Below, one piece after another: positions 6,724 to 10,370 of a DNA stretch of 10,370 bases. The notes under the pieces were generated by a model. It made no database searches, was not told the DNA's origin, and worked only from the letters and a program-made list of their open reading frames with translations. How positions within the stretch are numbered: the stretch's first letter is position 1; the number at the start of each line of letters is the position of its first letter. Position numbers and translations under genes: made by a program. Origin of the DNA: Akkermansiaceae bacterium (GTDB lineage: Bacteria; Verrucomicrobiota; Verrucomicrobiia; Verrucomicrobiales; Akkermansiaceae). The stretch lies in the NCBI GenBank assembly GCA_018676385.1, contig JABHEX010000374.1:1-10370 (forward strand), written 5' to 3'.

Positions 6724-9291
6724 TCACTTGTCCACCGGTACCCTGTGTGGTTTTTTCTCCCTGTAGAGGCGTAGCCGGTCTGATACGGCTTTGGCGAATT
6801 TTTTATCCTTACCTAACAATGCAAGTCCCCAGGCTTCGTCGGCACAGAGCTGGGCCTTATCGAACTCTCCGGAGGCGGCGAGGGCGGCGGCTAGGACGTC
6901 GAGAGGTTTGGCGGAGTTTCGTCTGGTTGCTTTGACCACTTGTTCCGCCATCTTGATAGCTTCGGCACGTTGCTCTGTTGTGGCTTCCGGCTGGACGGCG
7001 AGCACCCATGCCAGCCCCATGGTGGCATTGAGGTCGTCGGGAGCGAATTTCAGCACTTCCCTGTAGTCTGTCACGGCTTGGTCAAATTTCCCCAAGCTGG
7101 TGCATGCTTCTGCGTGATGCAGTCGCAGGTCGATCTGTCTGGGTTCCTGCGGAATGACTTTGGACAGTTGTTCGGCAGCTTCTTCCAGCTTGCCATGTCG
7201 TTTTAGAATCAGGCCGAGCTGCTTGCGGGCTCCGAGATGAAAGGGGTTTGCCTTCAGGGTAGCGTGTAGTTTTTCGATGGCGGGGTTGATGTCTCCGTTT
7301 TCAAAATGAATTCGGGCCAGGTTGAAGAGAATCGTTCCGTTGCCGGGCAGGAGTGAGTCGGCGAGCTCGAACTCCTTGAGGGCCTGTTCCTTGTCTCCGC
7401 GATTGAGGAACAGGGTGCCTAACTTGCTGTGCCGGTTGGCCGCGCCCGGTTGTTGCTCGAGTGCTTGGCGGAAGAGCTCCAGCGCACGATCTTTTTCACC
7501 CGCATACTCGTAGTGCTCGGCAATCAGGGTCATGTAGTCCAACGGCTGGGAGGCAAGCTCGATGGACTTGTCAAACGCTGCCACTGCTTCCGTCATATTG
7601 TCTTGTCCGATCATTGCCTGACCGAGTAGCACAAAGAAGTCGGCGCGATCGGGAAGATCATCCATGAGCTTACGGATCGTTTTTTCTGCCTCGGCATGCT
7701 GCTTTTGCTGGAGCTGCAGCTTGGCCAAAGCAACGCGTATGTGCAGATCACCTGGCCGGGATTCGAGCACGGCTGAGAGCCGTTTTGCTGCATCGCGCAT
7801 TCCCTCTTGCGGGTCGATTTCGCGGAACGAACGGATTTGTGCGTGTAACTTGGTGCAGCGATCAAAGTAGTCCAGCTGGTCGAGGAACGGTGGTTTGACA
7901 ACCATGCTGATCATCGAGGACGCCATCTGGTGGCGATCCAGGTCGCTGAGTGCCAGAAGCTCGGCGCAGCGATCCAAGGGTGGGGCGGTGTTGGTCGGAT
8001 TGCTGTCCAGCTGTTTCACTGTCTCCTGGAAGACCATGCGGGCGAGTTCGAAGTTACCTGCGAAGTTGAAATGCACGTGTTCGTAAAAGACCTCATCGCC
8101 CGGGATGCCGTGTTTCACCCGGGGCAGAGCTTGGAATTGTTGTTCTGCATCTAACAAGGTCACGGAATCAGCATCGCCCGCTTTACGAATGATCCGGTTG
8201 ATTTCCGAGTCGGTGCGGAACCGCAGCAGATCGAGGTCGCGCGCGGTTTTATAGTGACCCAGTGCGGTCTTGGCATCACCCTGGGCGAGCGCGCAGCGGC
8301 CGCGCCGGAAATGCAGCTCGGCAAACTGATCGTCAAGCTCCGCCGCCTGGGCGTATTTTTTATCGGCCTCTGCCCAGCGGCTTTCTTTTTCCAAGGCGGC
8401 ACCCTCGCGATAGTATTTTTCCCATTCGGTTTTCTGGGCGTCATCAAGGTCACTTGAGTGGCCGGATGCCAGAGGCGCACAGTTGCGCAGGTTGACAGGC
8501 ACGGTGTAAAGGATCAAAGGGACATCGGCATCGCTTGCTGTCTCAACGATGTCATTCAAGTTGGCCTCAAGGTGGCTGTAGACTTTCTGTAGCCGGGGGT
8601 CGTTGCGTGACACGCGATGTTTACCGAACGATTCCATGCCAAGCCACTCGGCCTGGGCGGTTTGTTTGGACTTGTCCCCGACCCCCTCCATGAGGTTTCT
8701 CATCAGCTGTCCGGTGCGGGAGGATTTGGCGGCCGTCGACAGCGCCACCATGCTGCGCCCCGGTGGTTGCTCGTTGAATTCAGTGCCCACGCCGAAGGGT
8801 CCGACCGCCTCGTTGTTGCCCATGTAAACCACAAAGAGATCAGGATCATAGTCCGCGCACTCACGGGCGATACGCATGACCACGTGCGAGTTGATGGCAA
8901 CCATGCCCGTGTTGATGACTTCAAATCGCCGGTCTGGATACGCCTCTCGCAGCATCACTTCCAGAATGCGTCCGAAACCAAAACGAGGATCCGGCGTGCC
9001 GCGCGCGGCCGAGCCTCCCATGACAAAGATGCGGTAGACATCCTCCGGCTTGTCCTTGTCCATCCGGATCAGGTCAGGCTCCCTGACCAGCTGCTTGGGG
9101 AAATACTGGTAGGTGTAGCGGGAATTACCGGTGACTTTATCCTGCCCATCTATCGGTATAAAAAACGTGGTTGGATCGCCGTAGCCGGAGAGCCGGAGAA
9201 TACCCTCCACAATCAGGAGAAATAAGGTGGGGGCGAGGATCACAGCAGCGATTCTCAGCTTCCAGATGCGGGGGATGATCGGTTTCTTCAT
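6724..9291 (-). CDS. Membrane-anchored SGNH-hydrolase-fold protein with TPR repeats
   Basis: 855 residues. A basic start (MKKPIIPRIWKLR) and one hydrophobic helix at about 12-32 suggest an N-terminal anchor with the rest outside the cytoplasmic membrane. Residues about 85-420 carry SGNH-type blocks: VMGGSAARG (Ser94, block I), INTGMVAINS (Gly129, block II), VVYMGNNEAVG (Asn159/Asn160, block III) and YEHVHFNFAGN (His407, block V). A TPR-like pair (about 290-352, AALEKESRWAEADKKYAQA) is inserted between blocks III and V. Residues about 500-845 hold roughly ten TPR-type repeats, for example KDRALELFRQALEQQPG and KEQALKEFELADSLLPG. Such proteins may be esterases or acyl-modifying enzymes on envelope polymers, with the TPRs recruiting partners. 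The usual Asp of the block V DxxH motif is Glu404 here; I recall Glu as frequent in this PVC-type family, but activity is unproven. No clear terminator follows. Confidence 0.85.
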   Translation of the reverse strand: MKKPIIPRIWKLRIAAVILAPTLFLLIVEGILRLSGYGDPTTFFIPIDGQDKVTGNSRYTYQYFPKQLVREPDLIRMDKDKPEDVYRIFVMGGSAARGTPDPRFGFGRILEVMLREAYPDRRFEVINTGMVAINSHVVMRIARECADYDPDLFVVYMGNNEAVGPFGVGTEFNEQPPGRSMVALSTAAKSSRTGQLMRNLMEGVGDKSKQTAQAEWLGMESFGKHRVSRNDPRLQKVYSHLEANLNDIVETASDADVPLILYTVPVNLRNCAPLASGHSSDLDDAQKTEWEKYYREGAALEKESRWAEADKKYAQAAELDDQFAELHFRRGRCALAQGDAKTALGHYKTARDLDLLRFRTDSEINRIIRKAGDADSVTLLDAEQQFQALPRVKHGIPGDEVFYEHVHFNFAGNFELARMVFQETVKQLDSNPTNTAPPLDRCAELLALSDLDRHQMASSMISMVVKPPFLDQLDYFDRCTKLHAQIRSFREIDPQEGMRDAAKRLSAVLESRPGDLHIRVALAKLQLQQKQHAEAEKTIRKLMDDLPDRADFFVLLGQAMIGQDNMTEAVAAFDKSIELASQPLDYMTLIAEHYEYAGEKDRALELFRQALEQQPGAANRHSKLGTLFLNRGDKEQALKEFELADSLLPGNGTILFNLARIHFENGDINPAIEKLHATLKANPFHLGARKQLGLILKRHGKLEEAAEQLSKVIPQEPRQIDLRLHHAEACTSLGKFDQAVTDYREVLKFAPDDLNATMGLAWVLAVQPEATTEQRAEAIKMAEQVVKATRRNSAKPLDVLAAALAASGEFDKAQLCADEAWGLALLGKDKKFAKAVSDRLRLYREKKPHRVPVDK

Positions 9292-9338
9292 GGCTCAGGC
9301 GTTTCGTACCATAGGCGGTGATTGAAGTAAATGATGCA

Positions 9339-9450
9339 GGTAGGGTCGTTTCGATGAAACGACCGTCTGTTAGTTAACTTTAAGGATGATTCGTGTGGAC
9401 ACATTGGCAAGCCATTCGATCAACGGTCAATTCATCAAATTGACCCTACC
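9339..9450. repeat. REPIN-like element: two inverted GTAG-headed palindromes
   Basis: The left unit is GTAG (9340-9343) followed by the hairpin GGTCGTTTC-GAT-GAAACGACC (9344-9364). The right unit, in inverted orientation, is the hairpin GGTCAATT-CATCA-AATTGACC (9425-9445) followed by CTAC (9446-9449), the complement of GTAG. Read 5' to 3' on their own strands, both units share GGTAGGGTC, the central GAT and GACC. They differ at stem positions where the changes are compensatory. A conserved GTAG beside an imperfect palindrome, present as an inverted pair spanning about 110 bp, is the known architecture of REP doublets/REPINs mobilised by RAYT transposases. No RAYT gene is in the window. The element lies upstream of the SGNH-TPR gene and downstream of the PEP-CTERM gene terminator. 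Confidence 0.68.
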
Positions 9451-9462
9451 ATTGCGTGCCAG

Positions 9463-9494
9463 AAAAAACCCACTCCCCGGTTACGGGGAGTGGG
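9463..9494 (-). terminator. Strong intrinsic terminator of the PEP-CTERM gene
   Basis: On the minus strand a perfect 10 bp stem CCCACTCCCC/GGGGAGTGGG (9494-9485 with 9478-9469; one more G-C closes a GTTA-type tetraloop) is followed directly by TTTTTT (9468-9463). It lies 34 nt past the stop codon at 9529. Stem strength, small loop and uninterrupted T-run make this a textbook rho-independent terminator. Confidence 0.92.
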
Positions 9495-9528
9495 CCAACT
9501 TAATAAATGAAATTAAACGGCGTCGAAA

Positions 9529-10242
9529 TTACTTACGACGACGTAAGATCAGTGCGAGTCCACCGAGTCCGAGAAGGGCTGTGGTGGATGGCTCTGGGAC
9601 AAGGTCCAGGACGATGTTGTCGATATACAATCCCCTGCTATCGGTAGAGCCGACTTCGAGGGTAAGTGCAGAACCAGGAGTTCCGGCACCCCAAAGGCTG
9701 GCGTCGATGGTGTCTGTGAACGTTTGTGCCAAACTCCAGTCCTCGGCTGCTCCATCATGATTGGAATCGTATTCTGGAAGAGCATACTCTTTGGTCCAGA
9801 CTGTCGTTCCGATGAGATTGCCACCTCCGTCTCTTGAGGTTTCAGTGAGCGAGAGGACGACGGTCCGATCACTCTGATTACTCCAGTTCAGCTCCGTAGC
9901 ATTGAATGACACATTGAACGAGTCAGTAGCAGACCAGTTGTGACCTGTATCATATTCCGCTGCTGAGCCAGCCCATTCGAACTGAAGCACTTGGTTGGCG
10001 CTACCTTCAGCTCCACCGGGGATACCATTATCTGGTGTATCCTTGAGTTTAAAGACATTACCATTGCCTTGGATAAATTTCCAGCCAGCGAAGGTGTTGG
10101 TATCGTCAAGTTGGGTTTTATTGGCAACATTTGGAGTTTGCCAGTCTTCGCTGAGGATCGTGGTTGCGGCAGTTGCCGAAGAGGCAGCGAGTGCGAGCCC
10201 CGTGGCTGCGAGTGCTGCTGTTAGTTTGGTATGTGCTTTCAT
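9529..10242 (-). CDS. PEP-CTERM sorting domain-containing extracellular protein
   Basis: 237 residues from the ATG at 10242. The signal peptide is residues 1 to about 25 (MKAHTKLTAALAATGLALAASSATA). The mature part (about 26-214) is rich in Asp, Ser, Thr, Asn, Gly and Trp with alternating beta-strand patterns (FNVSFNATELNW, RTVVLSLTETS, SALTLEVGS, GLYIDNIVLDLV), fitting a secreted lectin-like beta-sandwich. No catalytic motif is seen. The C-terminus (215-237) is a full PEP-CTERM tripartite signal: VPEPS, a Leu/Gly/Ala transmembrane helix, and RRRK. In other bacteria this tail is recognised by an exosortase (EpsH family), which removes it and places the protein at the surface or in exopolymer; no exosortase gene is in this window. 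It is monocistronic in appearance, with a strong terminator downstream. The A-rich leader (AAATAAAAA before the ATG) lacks a Shine-Dalgarno match. Confidence 0.9.
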   Translation of the reverse strand: MKAHTKLTAALAATGLALAASSATAATTILSEDWQTPNVANKTQLDDTNTFAGWKFIQGNGNVFKLKDTPDNGIPGGAEGSANQVLQFEWAGSAAEYDTGHNWSATDSFNVSFNATELNWSNQSDRTVVLSLTETSRDGGGNLIGTTVWTKEYALPEYDSNHDGAAEDWSLAQTFTDTIDASLWGAGTPGSALTLEVGSTDSRGLYIDNIVLDLVPEPSTTALLGLGGLALILRRRK

Positions 10243-10370
10243 TTTTTATTTTGGGTTATTTCTTTTTCTTGGGGGGCTCTGCCATGATCTTTGCAGATCT
10301 TCTGTTACACACACATGAGCAAATGATAGACAGTGTTACCACTTGCAGACGTGAACATACCCTCACTGAA
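10243..10370. other. Upstream region of the PEP-CTERM gene
   Basis: 128 bp to the window edge. On the minus strand a TATCAT hexamer (five of six to the -10 consensus) occurs around 10323-10328, but no good -35 lies 16-18 bp before it. The stretch next to the ATG is very A-rich on the coding strand. No coding region or RNA gene was recognised. Confidence 0.3.

Noticed and set aside
8617..9225. Plus-strand open frame of 202 codons opposite the SGNH-TPR gene
   Set aside because: It is antisense to the SGNH blocks, has low-complexity His/Arg-rich content and no family resemblance.
9344..9364. Left hairpin of the palindrome pair considered as an intrinsic terminator
   Set aside because: It has no T-run on either side and lies upstream of the minus-strand SGNH-TPR gene. 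The inverted partner with GTAG explains it better as a repeat.

Overview
The window most resembles a chromosome segment from a free-living, probably marine or soil, member of the Verrucomicrobiota (or the wider PVC group). Three things suggest this: a type I sulfatase, a PEP-CTERM protein whose sorting tail ends in the short Arg-rich style common in Verrucomicrobiales, and large exported proteins of PVC-typical families (FAD_oxidored-type oxidoreductase, PDZ/DUF6288-like protein, SGNH-TPR protein). None of the six start codons has a clear Shine-Dalgarno sequence. No rRNA, tRNA, CRISPR array, integrase or intact insertion sequence was seen. The placement is inferred from gene content only.

Layout. 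The 5' part of an FAD-dependent oxidoreductase gene runs off the left edge (1-336, minus). A gap of 168 bp follows, holding a minus-strand terminator-like hairpin and a second hairpin. Next is a minus-strand gene for an exported coiled-coil, transglutaminase-like protein (505-2640). A 167 bp divergent intergenic region separates it from the only plus-strand gene, a secreted sulfatase (2808-4196). The sulfatase converges on a PDZ/alpha-helical protein gene (4259-6577, minus), and the two stop codons are joined by a near-perfect 23 bp hairpin. Upstream of that gene is a good sigma-70-like promoter. Then come a membrane-anchored SGNH-fold/TPR protein (6724-9291, minus), a 237 bp intergenic region holding a REPIN-like pair of GTAG-headed palindromes and a strong intrinsic terminator, and a small PEP-CTERM protein gene (9529-10242, minus). 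The last 128 bp are its upstream region.

How the genes fit together. All six products carry an export signal or a membrane anchor, so the segment encodes envelope or extracellular functions: desulfation of sulfated substrates, a redox enzyme, a possible cysteine-type acyl or peptide enzyme, a possible SGNH esterase on a TPR scaffold, and a sorted surface protein. The genes do not form one compact operon. Gaps are 60 to 240 bp and several contain terminators or promoters, so a single pathway cannot be asserted. The most unusual non-coding structure is the palindrome pair at 9339-9450, whose two stems differ by compensatory base changes.
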